A stretch of 64,000 nucleotides of DNA, from NCBI GenBank assembly GCA_001630475.1, contig KV419399.1, forward strand, positions 1,134,365 through 1,198,364. The letters are read 5' to 3'. This DNA comes from Sistotremastrum niveocremeum HHB9708. Its lineage: Eukaryota; Basidiomycota; Agaricomycetes; Sistotremastrales; Sistotremastraceae. The position numbers and the translations under genes were made by a program. This document shows positions 21,036-33,685 of the stretch, one piece after another. The first letter of the stretch is position 1. Every line of letters starts with the position of its first letter. The notes under the pieces are model-generated. The model worked only from the letters and a program-made list of their open reading frames with translations, made no database searches and was not told where the DNA came from.

Positions 21036-24000
21036 ATGTCCGCGTCTGCTGTTTCTCTCTCTCAGCTCGATCTCGCACTTCTTCCACCGCGTCGACAGAA
21101 AATTCTACTTTGCGCCCCCATTGTCAACACTGCCTGGCGTAGCTCCTCCCTCATCTTCCGACCTCAGTTTTGGTTATCCCGCCCCAACCTCTCGTTCGCG
21201 CAGGCCGTTACCCAATACGTGGACGGATTCCAGCCTGATCCTGGCCATCGGACACTGTTTCAACATCTTGGACAGCAAATCGACGAATTCGAGTCTACGA
21301 TCGATCGGGATTCCTCTCTAACTGACATTATCTGTGAACCTGGCATTGACAATGATATGTATCCGACACAGGACCCTGCCAGAAAATGCATCCGTCCCTA
21401 TATGCTCTGCGTTCTGCTGGATCGGCTCCTCTGGTCCTTAGAAGACGATTTTCTCGTACTTCCTCCCCAATGGCATCATCCACACTCGACCGTCCAACGT
21501 GCTGATTCTCGCATCTTCCAAGCTCTAGAAACCCTTCCCGCAATCACGCATCAGTTTCTCGTTGACATGGCCGCTTCAGCTTCCGACGAAAACGCCGACG
21601 TGATCGCCATGACCTCTCCCTCGGATTCTCACGTCGCAGCCAGTTTCTACGAGAAGGGAGCAACCTCTCATGCCAAGGGCAATATCCATCACATCACATC
21701 ACATTTTATGTATTGGTGCGGTACCGCCATGGTGGCTGTCAAGGTGTGTCCACCAAATCCTCCCGCATGTAGATCCTTGTTGATTTCCTGATGCTGCTTC
21801 AAGGGCTTTCCCGCCGGCCAATACGAGGAGATTGTTGACATCATTCGGCAAGTTCAATCCCCTTCCTTGTCTTTCTCTTTGACCAATACTCTCTTTCCCA
21901 GGGAGCGCGCCTCTCCAGACCTACGTCGGAAACTCGATCACGACTTGGGATCAATGACATTTCGAGGGCTCCAACCTTTCTTCACAACGATCGCGCACTC
22001 ACCCATCACACTCTTCTCTCCTGCTTTCTTTGCTACAAACAGAACCAGACAAAAGTCTACCGTTGCGGAATGGATGCAGCATGTGGGATGGGCACATTCG
22101 TATCCCAGGCCAGTTCTCAATATTGAACATTCTCTCTGGCAATGTCTCCGTAACGTCGTTGCCGCCGGATTTCAATCCGTCGAGGCCACCACTTCCTCCC
22201 AACATCAGCGGTCCATTGCATTGCTCACTCTCGAGCATATTCCTTTTGGACCACTCCAAACAGCCATCGACGTTCTCCATGACAGCAGCACGGATTATGT
22301 CGCGCATCCTCAGGAACCCTGGCCATTCGATGATTTTGCTCCACCGCCTTCCTCTGCGCAACCGAGAACCCCATCTCCCCCTTGTCCTACCCCTGGTTTT
22401 GCTCGCTTCGCCAGTTCTCCCGACCCCCAGGCCCGTCAGGATACCTATCGCCGACTGGCACATGCCCAGATTCAGGCCCCTGATATGGTCTCTCCTTCCC
22501 TTTATTACAAAAAACAATCCTTCCACTCATCTCTGCTCCCTCCTTAGACTCGTCCCATCCAAGCCAAGTCCAGGAAACGCAAGCGCCGAAATACGCACGT
22601 CGACTTGGTCCGTGAGACCCCGAACATACCGAGCCGCGCATCAACCCAGCCTCCATTGAACCCCACCGCCGCATTCCCGGCTCCTTTGATGCCGCCAAGA
22701 GTCTCAACCTTCTCAACCATTGATTTAGACCTTCCGGTTTTCCCCTTCACAGAAGAAGTCATCGTAGGCCAATCTCACGCTCCTTTTCGTCTCCCTCCCC
22801 TGATCATCTGTTTTTCTCTCTCATCCAGTTGCTGCTGGAATATAGCTGCCACATCACCAGCACATACATGCTAGACGACGACGAGTACACAAACGAGGTC
22901 GAAGAATACGAAATCCAATCTGTCTCTGTAAGCCCGGCTCAGTCCCTCCCCCCTTTTGAACGTCAATTCAACACCTGGCGTGACCGACCGCAGAACCGAG
23001 ACAACCAAGATCTGACTGATATTCTCCAGCAAGCAAACGCGGACGACCATGACAGCGTACAGCTTGCTCCCGATCACTACTTTGTCTCTTATAATGGAAA
23101 TCAGCACCGTCAGCTTCTGGTCGACCCCTTGGAGTCTATATGCAAATTCTTCACCCTTTACCCCCCAGCCGACGCCAGATACACACTCAATCCACAAGTC
23201 GCCCGTTCTGCAAGCCTCAATCTATACACTCGATCTCTGCTATACCACCGATCCGATCGACCATCGCAGTTCCGAACGACGATTGGCGACTTCGTTTCCG
23301 CACCGCTATCACATCGTCTGGGCATGTGCCTGAAAAATCTAGCCGTACCTCATGAACGTGCTGAAATCCCTCTGCCTGTTTGGTGCGTATGACAGACATC
23401 TCGAAACCATTCCATGTCCACTCAACCTGGTAACAGCGAATTGTCCTGCCTATCGTTTGCCATGTCTGGCACAGCACAGCCTCCCTTTGATCCTTCATCC
23501 TTCGTATCTCTGTCCATCTACTCTCAGAGTGCCTTTGACCGATTGAGTTCCTCACCTTGCGGATTCGCCACCTGGATACGGGTAGCTTACGGTGTCTTAT
23601 TGGTGGCCACCATTCCGGAGAGCATCGGGAGCAACGGCTTCATACTTCCCCAACACGTCAACTATCAGCACCAATCCTGGTCCTACGAGGTCCTTCACAC
23701 CGGCGATGCCTAGTGAGCTCGTTCCTACTCATCCCCGAAGCGCTTCTCATGCGCTTTGCATCTAGTATTCTTCCGCCAGGTTCCGTTTACTGCATCTATG
23801 CCCTGACGGACGCCATTGCCAGGAAGGGATTTTTTTATTCTTGGTCAATGATGCGACTGAGCATGCACAGCGACATTGTCGACCACGTTCGCCAAGTCCC
23901 TATCCCTAGGAACCTCTACCATGCTGCCGAGCTTTATCGACATACTTTAGCGCATACCCTCGCCGACATCATCTCCGCCGACAATGCTTTGGGTGCCTCC

Positions 24001-24355
24001 GAAGAGCGGGAATGGTTACTGTTCCCGAGATTGGAGAGCGTGGCTTGTTTGTGTGCATGGATCCGGCTGCACGCAGTTATCCAACCTACCCTCACACGGG
24101 GAGATACTCCTCCCTCACTGGACAGCAGCAGGACCGCCGCCTGTGAACAGGTTTTGCGTTTCAAAGACCTTCCTCAATACCGTGGCTTGTCTCTGGAAGT
24201 GCGTGAGGTCCTGGATCCCATGCAGGCCACTTTGCAGTATGTGCTTACTTGACTAGCTCTTGTCCCTCTCCTGATCTCATCTCTGCAGATCATGCATGTG
24301 TCGCAGTTGCACCCTGCAGAAATCGCCCTTGTATCTCTCAGCTGGTGTCTCTTAG
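21036..24355 (+). CDS. Family A protein, copy A1 (complete, eight exons)
   Basis: I do not recognise this family. Exons 21036-21743, 21804-21847, 21902-22487, 22548-22763, 22829-23382, 23437-23712, 23766-24236 and 24289-24355 give 973 aa. The intron after exon 2 appears to be GC-AG (GCAAGT). The N-terminal helical domain has NTAWRSSSLIF and CVLLDRLLWSLEDD. A second helical part (about 250-340) includes HSPITLFSP and EHSLWQCL. A disordered linker follows with a basic signal KSRKRKRR near residue 453. The C-terminal domain runs through a WIRVAYGVLL strand, EVLHTGDAYILPPGS and a helical part, and ends in C954-x-C956-x-x-C959. All motifs recur in the other copies. The NLS suggests a nuclear protein. 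It lies 337 bp after the recombinase-helicase gene and 144 bp before B1. Confidence 0.7.
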
Positions 24356-24498
24356 CATCTGTGCTTTATCCACATGTAATTATATAAGCTTCAGAGATCC
24401 AAATTCGATTCTACTTTGATGTATTCATTTAAAACACAATTTGGAAACCGGTCGGAGTTACGGAGCTCCTATTCCACCCCAAGTCGTAATTCAGAGAT

Positions 24499-25981
24499 AT
24501 GACTAGGTAGAGACTCGTTCGCATTTGGATTGTCCCCCGGGGTTGACTCCTCCACATAGCTCAACCAGAACCCCCCCTTCGTCACCGCCAGGTCCCGTGA
24601 CTCGCCGGCCACGTCACCGATTAAACGATGAGCCCCACGAAGATGAAGCAGAAGGAGGACCAATAGACCCTCGCTCCCTCAGCGACTTGCAGGACCACTA
24701 TCTCATCGCATCTTCCTCCCGGTCGGAAGCGGAATACAAGCAGAAGCTGGATCATGCCATCCAGCCTTTGTCCCACACGTCAGCCTCATCCAAGTTCCAA
24801 CCATCGCCCATTTCGCTCCCCTCTACCGACGGCGACTTTGTTGCCTTTCTGGAGCAGCGCTACGGAATAAACTGGAGTCGTTACGGGACTGTCAAGTTTG
24901 ATCGGGAGCTTTGGACGCAGAAGAAATCATTGTTTGGGTTCACGTCTGTCGACTCTCCCACTTCTACCGTCGATTACACTACATCGTCCGCTTTCATGGC
25001 CTCTCTCACTGCGCCATGCGGCCAACAATCGTATGATTTCCAAGATCCAGTCTCCCAACTAGCCTCAAAGTCCTTTCCCTCGCTCAGTTCAGTCTATCTC
25101 AAACGGACAGATGGAGAAACCATCCGGTTATACTGTCTCTCGTTCAAACCGTCCCCCCAACACCTCGTCATTCCTAAAGCCGTGGACGTTCTCTCTCTCT
25201 ATCGCCATGAACCCGCTTTCGTCGATCTCTCGGATGCGGCCAACTTTCTTCTGCGGCTCGGCGCTTGCTTTGCCATCATGCAGTCCCCTGATGATCTGGG
25301 ATCCACCAAGACTGCTGCCCCAACGTGCTCCCCCGACTACATGTTTTCGGATCACATGGAGCCCATGCTCGTTTATCGCAGTGTTCCAAGCAAAGATCAT
25401 CGCCACAACGCGACTTTGTATGAAGACTACCAGCGACGATGCCATGCGATCATGACGAGACCCCACGCCCGTGTGGCACTGTCATACGGCGGCTTCATCG
25501 CTCGCATCGCTCGAGAATATATCGATCCGGCAACCTTTCTCGCAGGTCCTTCAGTTGACGCTATGACGCACGGACGCCTGTGGGCAGTCTCCAACGGATC
25601 GTCTTCACTGATCGATGACGTGTTGACCAAGGGGGAGCGTAAAATCATTTCTGGCACCATATATCCTCGTGAGTCGTCCCTGTCAGCTTACATCCACCCT
25701 GCTGACATTGCTCAGTTCAAGGCCGTGCGGTGCATTCGTACTGGCCACCGCTACATTTCTGGACCAAGGTCCAATGTGCAGTCGATATGGGCTACTGGTC
25801 ACCCGCCCTTGAAAGCTTTTTCGTAGAACAGCATAAGGCCTACAAGCAAGGTCGACCTCCCCCTATGCTGGCCTGGTGGCGAAAGTGGATTGGTAAACTA
25901 CAGGGTTATCGTGTCAGCTTCCGAGACAACGCTGAAAGAGCAGCTTCAGAGTTTCTTGATGCCAAACTCTCGCATGTGTAA
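24499..25981 (+). CDS. Family B protein, copy B1
   Basis: I do not recognise this family. The main open frame has no early Met. A tiny first exon 24499-24506 (ATG ACT AG) with intron 24507-24559 restores the frame; exons 24560-25668 and 25716-25981 complete 460 aa. The first 110 residues are low-complexity and rich in P, S, D and E. The core has VAFLEQRYGI, RRCHAIMTRPHARVAL, GGFIARIAREY, LAGPSVDAM-x-x-G, DDVLTKGERKIISG, and after the last intron HSYWPP, GYWSPALESFF, WWRKWI. The same motifs in the same order occur in B2 and B3. Compared with B2 it lacks the N-terminal 170-residue region. The tiny first exon is inferred only from phase; the core model is firm. Confidence 0.6.
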
Positions 25982-26005
25982 ACTACGATACTAGATTTAT
26001 TCGTC

Positions 26006-29000
26006 TTAATAAGCATGTAATCCATATTCATTCGACATTGCCAGACAAAGACACAGTCTCAGCACAAGACAGAACAGACCAAAGAGATGCAGACAGACCC
26101 CAGACCTGTCCCGACCGACATTACCGTATGTTCGCACGTCCCCTTTGTGCTGGGTTCCCTGATCCTCCCCTGCCAACTTTTCACCTTCTGCATGCATCCT
26201 GAGCATCATCGCATACCCCCTATCGGCCACGTCTCCGATCTTCCCGCTGACCAGTTGGCTGCAACGATTGAAACAGATCAACCCTCGGCGTCCTCAGCGT
26301 TCAAAGCGCTCACCTCCTCCACCATCCCATCACATCCGCTTTGACAAAGGTTTGCTCGTCCAGGATCTTCAACAACTCAAAGTAGAATGCCTGCACATCG
26401 AATCCGTCCCCTACGTCCAATTCTCCCAACAGAACCACAGCGATCTGAATCTGAAAACCCGGAACGCATTCATGAGAATACAAACTTACCAGCGCAGTTA
26501 TGTATGCGATGGACTCAATAGTCAAGTCATCGTTTGAGATCTGTCCAGCGTTCACAGTCTTCCACAGCTACCGCGTAGTCAGACGACCAATGCGCATGTT
26601 CCTATACCTACACTCACTCTGACGATAAAAGGTGACTTGAGAATATCGGCCATAGGTGTGTGCTTGTCTTCCACGGTGCAATCCAACCACATGAACATGA
26701 ACATGTCTTTGTGCGTCACCTTGATAGTCTTCGAGATCAATTGAGCCTTGACACTGGCCTCGAAGATGAGAGAGACCATATAAACGAGAACGGCGAGAGA
26801 CACTGACCTGGGGTCCTCCCATTCGAGAGGGTAGGGGGTGATCCAACGTCCGATTCGATCCTTGTTCGCCACGAATTGCGGTGTTAGAGCCTCTCTGATA
26901 GTGAGTACATCGGCAGCGCGCTGCTCCTTGCGACCAGCATCGTACTGAGTTCAGCGAGCTCTCGAATGGGTATGCAGTATAAACACAGAGAGAGAGAGAG
27001 ACGCAACGTAGACACACGCATATACCAGGCGAGGATGCAGTTCTTCAACGTGATTTTGCTTCCCCAGGAGTCCCACATAACGACTCATCGCCTCTTGCTC
27101 AAAAAGCCAGGTCACCTCTTTCAAAACGCGCCGCATCCTGAGACAACGCAGTTCTGTTAATTCACCGTAGCGAAGCGGAGGTGAATTTAAGTGTCCGGTT
27201 CTTCTCTTACGTCATCACGGGGTTAGCGGCGGAAAGGGAGTGCTGGGGGGCTCTCGGATTGAAACTTGTGCATCTGGGATGTCGAGCGTCACTACTCCTT
27301 TTCCTCATCGTTTTTCCCCAAACTAAAGAGACAGATTTGATCTATATACTCTATTGTTCCATAATATCGCGTTCTAGCTGCCCATCCTTGAAATTGAGCG
27401 AGTTGGATCGACGCTGTACCAGCCCGCTCAAAGGCATCCTCGGATCTATCGGCGATGGCCTGGTGACGCAATGCCGTGACCAGCCGTCGACGCGCTGAGG
27501 GCGCTCAATTAGGCGCTCAACGTAGGATCGCGACCTTTGGCTCAGATCGAGAGATGTTGGGACGAAAACAGAGTCTGCGGGCAGCTTGAGCAAGGTGAGT
27601 ACATTATTCGATGATCATTTCTACACTACTCTTAACGGTGACCACCATCATGCCAGTCCATCGCGCGTGCAAGCTGTACCTTCGCTGTCTCAGATGTAAA
27701 GAGAAGCTGACAGACCCTGCCGACGTCCACCAGCATCAGCAACGACATACTCACTGCCCCATACTCACTCCTCCTCCCGATTATTCCTCTGTGGAACGGT
27801 CCTGCGTCACATGCGAGGTCAAATACCCTGAAACCGTACAGCATTATCCCCTCCTCTTTCAGCACCCTCGGCTCACCCCACGGCCACCCGACGATTCTGA
27901 CCTGCGATGTCACCGATGCATCACGAAGAAAACATGCACAGGGTGTTGGAAATCCAAATCCTTATCAGAATTCGACGTAACACGCCATGGGACTATAAAG
28001 GCGGCTTGCGTACTCTGCACACTGAAGGAAACGAAACGACGTAGAGAGAAGAGAGAGGCTGCAAAAGGTAATCCTTGACGAGCAAGACCATTGACATGTC
28101 TGATAAATCTGCCTCCGTTCAGAGACTCGACGCTGCAAGTCTTGCAAACAAATCTTGCCGTACTCCCACTTCAATCGATGGGGAGAAACACAATGGAGAC
28201 GTGATTGCAAGGGGTGCCAGGGCAAGGGAGACGAGATGCAGAGAATGGAGAAACAGTTGAGAGATCATCAAGACGAATTGGATGAAGCAGAGGCACAAGC
28301 TGTCCTTGACGGCGAAACAGCTCTCGACGAAGAAGACTACTGGAACGAATTTGACGAGCTTGACACCACTGCTGCCGCTGCGAGCGATCCCATTGCCCCT
28401 GAACCTTCTTCCGACACCTTCTCTGCTCAGAGTCACGAAGTCGCCGATAAATTCAACGAATCCATACAATCCGTTCGCTATGTCGATTGCGATATCTGTA
28501 GCGAAAAATTCTGGACCGTGAAGCATGACAACACGAGATGCGATCGATGCCAAAGGTCTACAGCGAAAGGCAAGAAGTATTCAGCAGAGAATGATATGGA
28601 CCCAGGTGCGAGTACTGCATATAGTGCCTTGGATGAGCCATCTAATGACCAATTTAGGGAAGGATGTGCCCGACTGCTTGAAAGATCTTACAGATCTTGA
28701 AGAGCAGATGATCTCTCTTACAAAATCGGTGATTCAAGTACGCTACGTTCGAGGAGGGCAAATTCGATATCAAGATCACGTATGCAATTTCGTACAGCAT
28801 GTCGAAGAGCTGCCTCCTCAACTCGATAACGTACCCCAGCACCTCCCCCGCCGCCCCTCCGATCTCGACATTGTTTTAATCCGTCATACAGGCGTAGATC
28901 TCAGTCGACATATCGATTTCAAAGTCCGGAGGGCGCATATACGAGATGCTCTACGTTATTTGTGCCAAAATAACCCTCAATATCGTGATGTGGTAATCGA

Positions 29001-32000
29001 CGAAGACAGGATCGAAGCCCTGCCGGACGACGGGACAATCGTTAACGAAATTACGACTATTGAAAGCCAAGGAACCCATCGCCCCGAAACCTTACCTGCC
29101 CCTGGACCTTCTCAGAGTGTGGGAAATGCAGAGGAGGAACCTGAAGATCAGATCGACATGCACGGCGGTGTGCTCAACCTGACAGATGATCAACCCGAGG
29201 CTTCTGTCATTAATGACGTCCTTCGCAGGTGTGCTCAGTCAGAGACTCTGCCAGTCGACACGACCATCGTAAGTTCTAAACACCATTAAAAATAAACAAC
29301 TGACTAATTCTTCGTCTAGATTCAGGCTCCCACTGTTGAATCCACACCTATCAACGAAAGAACACCAGGATACATTCTCCGAGCTTTCCCCACCCTCTTC
29401 CCGACTGGCATCGCTGACCTCCATGCACCACGCTCAGACCGAATCAAGACTGCCGATTGGTTTGAACATATGCTCCGCTATTGCGATGGTCGCTTCTCAC
29501 GTCACCGGCGATTTGCTTGGTTCGCCTTCAATACCATCCAACGGGCTCGAGCTGCAGAACACTCCAAGACCTATGTACGTCAAGACATTGGCGAAAGCCA
29601 TCTCACAGTTGAGGATCTGCGTGCCATGATTGAAGCTGGCGATGGTGCTTTAGCCGGTCGAATGATGCGTTATGGTCGACAATTACGGGGTACACGAGCA
29701 TATTGGGCTACACGGCGAGGAGAACTGAAGGATATGATCGACGTACTCGGGACTCCACACCTCTTCATCACATTCTCTGCTGCCGACAAGCAATGGGACG
29801 ATCTACACCAACATATGCCCTTTTACTCCAATCAGCCGCACGATAGCCCTCAAGCTCGATCTCAGCGTACTCGTAGTCTGAACGAAAATCCTCACATTGC
29901 TGCCGGGTATCTTGACCTCCGTTTTCGACTATTCATGAACACGGTGATCAAACCTCTGTTTAACGTCAAAGACTTTTGGTATCGCTATGAATGGCAGGAA
30001 CGAGGTAGCGGACATATCCATGGCTTTCTCTGGCTCGATGGCGCGCCAAATCCTGATGACATTGACTTCTCCCACCTCTCGCCGTCCCCAGCCTCGCAGC
30101 CGCCTAAGGAATCCTCTCAGGAAAACAATCAGAAAATACAAGATTTTGTTGAATTCTGGAACGAGCATATATCGGCTATCAACCCAAGGGTCTTCGACGG
30201 CGACCCAAATGTCCCAAATCTCAGTCGTAGCCCGGTATCAATGCCTCGAGAAGAAATGGAACTCAACGAGGCTCAATTGGCCGATATCGTCAACTGCGTC
30301 CAACGGCATCGAGAATGCAAACCGGGCTATTGTCAGGTCAAACGCCGCGGCGAAGTTGTATGTCGATTCGACTTCCCATTTCAAACGTGCGAGCAAGGAA
30401 GAGTTGGTGTGGATTCACTTGGAAGACCTCGGTTTGAAGCACAACGAAATGATCCTTACACAAACTGCTATAATCCGACCTTGCTCATGCTATGGCGCGC
30501 AAACATCGATATCAAACCAGTTCTGAGCCGCTACTACGCTATCAAGTCAATCTCCATTCACTTCATTTGTTTGATGATAGGCTAATCAAGTATTCTTCAC
30601 ACAGATACATCGCAAAATATGCAACAAAGGCAGAGAAAGATGCTCCTACATTTCCCCATATGCTCGACAAGATTATCCAAGACGCCCCCAACGATATGAC
30701 TGCACAAAGCGCATGTACAAAACTCCTGAATAAAATGCTATCCGAACGCAAATATTCTGCACAAGAAACCCATCATCTATTGCTTGGTCTCCCACTGTTC
30801 CGCTCTTCCAGATCGTTCTCATCCCTCGTGCTAAACAATAACGGAGCACTCCGCCTCATTCGCGAGGAACGTGAAGCAGAAGTTAACGCCGATGAACCCG
30901 CACACGCTGCACCAAATTCTCGCCGAATCGTAACCTCGAAATCAGACCTCGATCGATACCGCGAACGACCTGCAGAGATGGAAGAGCTCTCTTTGAATAC
31001 AGTCCTGCGAGAATATCGATGGGAGAAGAACAAGTATGTTCGACGGCGAGATCAAGATACTCAACCGATTTTGAGAGTATGGCCCCGACTCCCTCCCAAT
31101 CCGGATGGTGAAGCATACGACGAGTGGTGCAGAATCAAGCTCACATTGCATCATCACTTCCGAAACCCTGATGACGATCTATTTGGCATGTACGCCTCAT
31201 GGAGCGAAGCTTTTGCTGCTCGCCTCGGTCCACCCCGAATTCTACCCTCGGATACTCTCTGGAATGATTGGACACCGGATCCGGATCCTAAAGATGAAGA
31301 GGATGACGATGAAGAGGTACCGGGTGAAGATCAGACGATGCATCCTGCTGATTGGCAGGTCCTTGCTGCGTGTTTCCCTGGCCAACAGCTTCCCGAAGAC
31401 ACAGATGAACTAGGCCAACGTCACCTGGACTCCCTTCTCAATACAACAGATGGGTGGAATCGATGGGAGAATAGGCATCGAGATGACATGGGTCAATATC
31501 TGATGACAGCACGAAGGGAATACGAAGGGATACCAAATTCTAGCGAAGAAGACCGAGTCGACATCGACAATCTCGTGTCAGCCCAGCGCCAGATTCACGA
31601 TCAGTATCAGGAAGCATACCAGAAAATCATTGACGGAAACCCCAACCCTCCTTTCGCATTTAACATCGACGGCACTGCTGGGACCGGCAAGACTTTCCTT
31701 ATCAAAGCGATCCGTCAGACACTCGGGGACATGGCCCAAACAGCCAATCGTCCTCACCCTCTTCGAGTACTGGCTCCGTCTGGTGTGGCTGCTTTCAATG
31801 TTGAAGGCTGGACTATACATTCCGCGTTATCAATCCCAGTCCGAATCAACAATAAAGACGAAGGCATGCTTCCTCTCAAGAACGAAAAATTGAAGAAAAT
31901 ACAGGAAGAATGGAAAGGAGTCGAGTTCGTCATCATTGATGAGAAATCAATGCTAGGATTAGCTCTATTGGCTCAAATCGACTCTCGCCTGAGACAGCTG

Positions 32001-33545
32001 CGTCCGACGGATACATGGCTTGGTGGATATAATGTCTCGCTTATCGGCGATTTCTACCAGCTTCCTCCTGTTGGCGACATCGGCCTCTTTTCCCCACCTC
32101 CCTCTCTCACAAAAGACTCTCCAAGATCCAACCTCCAACGACATGGCAAATCAGTCTACAATCGATTCAATAAAAGCTTCGAGCTAACCCAACTTCTCCG
32201 GCAACAAGGTGGTGGCGACATCGGTGACCGATTTCGAGAACTCTTGACCTCAGCCCGTAACGGTGAACTCTCACGACCTCAATGGGAGTTCCTTTCGACT
32301 CGACATTGGGAGAAGCTCTCTGCTGAAGATCAACATCGCTTAGACGACTCCGTCTGCCTATTCACGCGAAAGGAGCCCGCACATGCTTACAACGTCCAGA
32401 AACTTGTGATCAGTGGGAAGCCATGTGCCCGAATCAAAGCTACTCATGAAGGAGGCCGGGACGCAGCGACAGCAACATCCGATGTGGCTTCGAACTTAGA
32501 CCCCGAATTACTTCTTAGCATTGGGGCAAAAGTCATGCTCACTAGAAACCTTTGGACCGAGATGGGTGAGAATTGTCTTCTCTCACCTCAACTACTTGAT
32601 TATCTTCAGGCCTTGTGAACGGAACCGAAGCCGTCGTTGAAGATATCATCTGGGGCCCCGAGGCCGAATCGACTTCAAGCCTCCCTTATGTAGTTCTGAT
32701 CTCGGCTCCCAAATACAAAGGTTTGCGCAACATGTAATGAATATTGTACTAACACTTGGTTTAGGACCCAGTCTCTGGCATACCAACGACAACAGAAAAC
32801 TGATTCCTATCGTTCCATTCAAAACTCATTGGCAGCCTTCCGGATCTTCTAGGAAAGACTATAGTCGAACACAAATCCCTCTTCGTCTCGCATGGGCTAT
32901 TACAGTTCACAAATCGCAAGGTCTAACTCTAGGGAATGGCGCGAGAATTGCCCTGGGAAATAAAGAATTCAGCACCGGCCTCACTTTTGTCGCTCTCTCA
33001 CGCGTTCGGACAATCAATGACATTGCTCTTATTGAAACTGTCGACTACAACCGTGTTAAAAATTTGGGTGGGAATGGGAGTACAATGGAGCAGCGCAGAC
33101 AAGATAAACGACAGCGTTATAGTACAACGACTAATGTATTACATGATCCCGAATAAGATCATGACATCATGTACACCGAGTTCGTATAAGACACTTAAAT
33201 TCACCGCCCTTCGCAAGGTGGGATAAAGCACCGCGTGCTACGATGTTATTCTATTCTGCACGGTCGGTAATGAGCGCACCGTCGTCGAGTTTGCTTCTTT
33301 TCCTTCTCCTCTTGTGCTAGTATCGGACTGATCGCCTCGATGTAGGTATAAATATTTTTTTGGGCATTGCCCCATCCCCCCAGTCTGCGTGCTGCTATTC
33401 CGCCAAGGACCGCCATGGCAGTTTGATGGGTCGAGCTACGTGACGGTATCAGATAACTGACAGGTTTCCCATACCCATCGACTTGCCGTTTCCTCTGAGG
33501 CTTCGTTCCTCGTGTTTCGTTCCCATTCGTGCTTGTATTGGGCAT
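26006..33545 (-). CDS. Unrecognised six-exon gene with a Helitron in its first intron
   Basis: Minus strand, ATG at 33545. Exons 33545-33280, 27137-27026, 26944-26618, 26567-26490, 26450-26314 and 26258-26006 join in one frame to 390 aa. Exon 1 ends KEKKQTRR with two bases of a codon; exon 2 completes it and reads MRRVLKEVTWLFEQEAMSRY. Later exons read YDAGRKEQRAADVLTIREAL, RWITPYPLEWEDPRSVSLAV, a hydrophobic VYMVSLIF, and a mixed helical C-terminus. No family recognised. Intron 1 spans 27138-33279 and contains a complete Helitron; without it the intron would be about 52 nt, like the others in this window. The start codon lies 140 bp from the start of A2 on the other strand, so the two share a divergent promoter. 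The last exon may contain one further intron near 26110. Confidence 0.6.
27159..27195. repeat. Helitron 5' terminal structure
   Basis: AATTCACC at 27159-27166 pairs with GGTGAATT at 27180-27187 (13-nt loop), and 27170-27195 is the 5' terminal inverted repeat matching 33190-33214. Confidence 0.7.
27650..33156 (+). CDS. Helitron Rep/Pif1 helicase (replicase)
   Basis: Rolling-circle transposase of the Helitron. Frame starts at ATG 27650 (27611 is an alternative). Introns: 28067-28130 region, after GAATGATATGGACCCAG (about 28604-28660), 29270-29319 region, about 30546-30601, 32576-32621 region and about 32720-32764. The N-terminus has many C-x2-C zinc pairs (CLRC, CHRC, CTGC, CKSC, CDIC). A segment PDCLKDLTDLEEQMISL matches the DUF6570-type region next to Helitron replicases. 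Rep catalytic motifs: HUH site GSGHIHGFLW, and after splicing the paired tyrosines Y-I-A-K-Y. The Pif1-like helicase has Walker A GTAGTGKTF, Walker B VIIDEKSM, GLVNG, and WAITVHKSQGLTL. All motifs are intact, so the element may be autonomous. Confidence 0.85.
33190..33239. repeat. Helitron 3' inverted repeat and terminal hairpin
   Basis: GACACTTAAATTCACCGCCC... at 33190-33214 is the complement of the 5' repeat. The perfect hairpin AGCAC/GTGCT with loop CGC is at 33227-33239. CCTTCGCAAGG inside forms a second small stem. Confidence 0.7.
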
Positions 33546-33623
33546 AGTAAGCGGAGGGTCACCGGAGTTAACGGACCGATATTTCGTCGTATACAAAGTC
33601 ACCAACGCGTGATGTCACAGCGT

Positions 33624-33625
<2 letters not shown>

Positions 33626-33659
<34 letters not shown>
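33626..33659. repeat. (TC)n microsatellite in a divergent promoter
   Basis: A pure TC run of about 17 units lies between the divergent starts of the minus-strand gene (33545) and A2 (33686). CT runs also lie upstream of B2 (47397-47420) and near 60280-60302. CT-rich tracts before start codons are common in fungal core promoters. Confidence 0.6.
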
Positions 33660-33661
<2 letters not shown>

Positions 33662-33685
33662 TCCCGCCAGCCTCTTCATGCGATC

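Larger units (their letters stand above)
27158..33246 (+). mobile_element. Autonomous Helitron (Helitron2-like) with terminal inverted repeats and 3' hairpin
   Basis: Inverted repeats of about 25 bp mark both ends: 27170-27195 (GCGAAGCGGAGGTGAATTTA...) and its complement at 33190-33214, with a few mismatches. At the 5' end 27159-27166 pairs with 27180-27187 as a perfect 8-bp stem. At the 3' end AGCAC-CGC-GTGCT (33227-33239) forms a hairpin 12 nt after the inverted repeat. Asymmetrically placed terminal inverted repeats plus a 3' hairpin, and insertion at a TT dinucleotide (TGT/TA at 27157-27159, TGT/TA at 33245-33247), are the described features of Helitron2/Helentron-type elements rather than canonical TC...CTRR Helitrons. 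The boundaries are placed to within a few bases. The element sits in an intron of the minus-strand gene. Confidence 0.75.

Noticed and set aside
33246-33605. Independent 119-residue minus-strand gene beside the Helitron
   Set aside because: Its 3' half runs into Helitron DNA, while a donor at 33279 joins in phase to the exon beyond the Helitron, so it is exon 1 of the interrupted gene.
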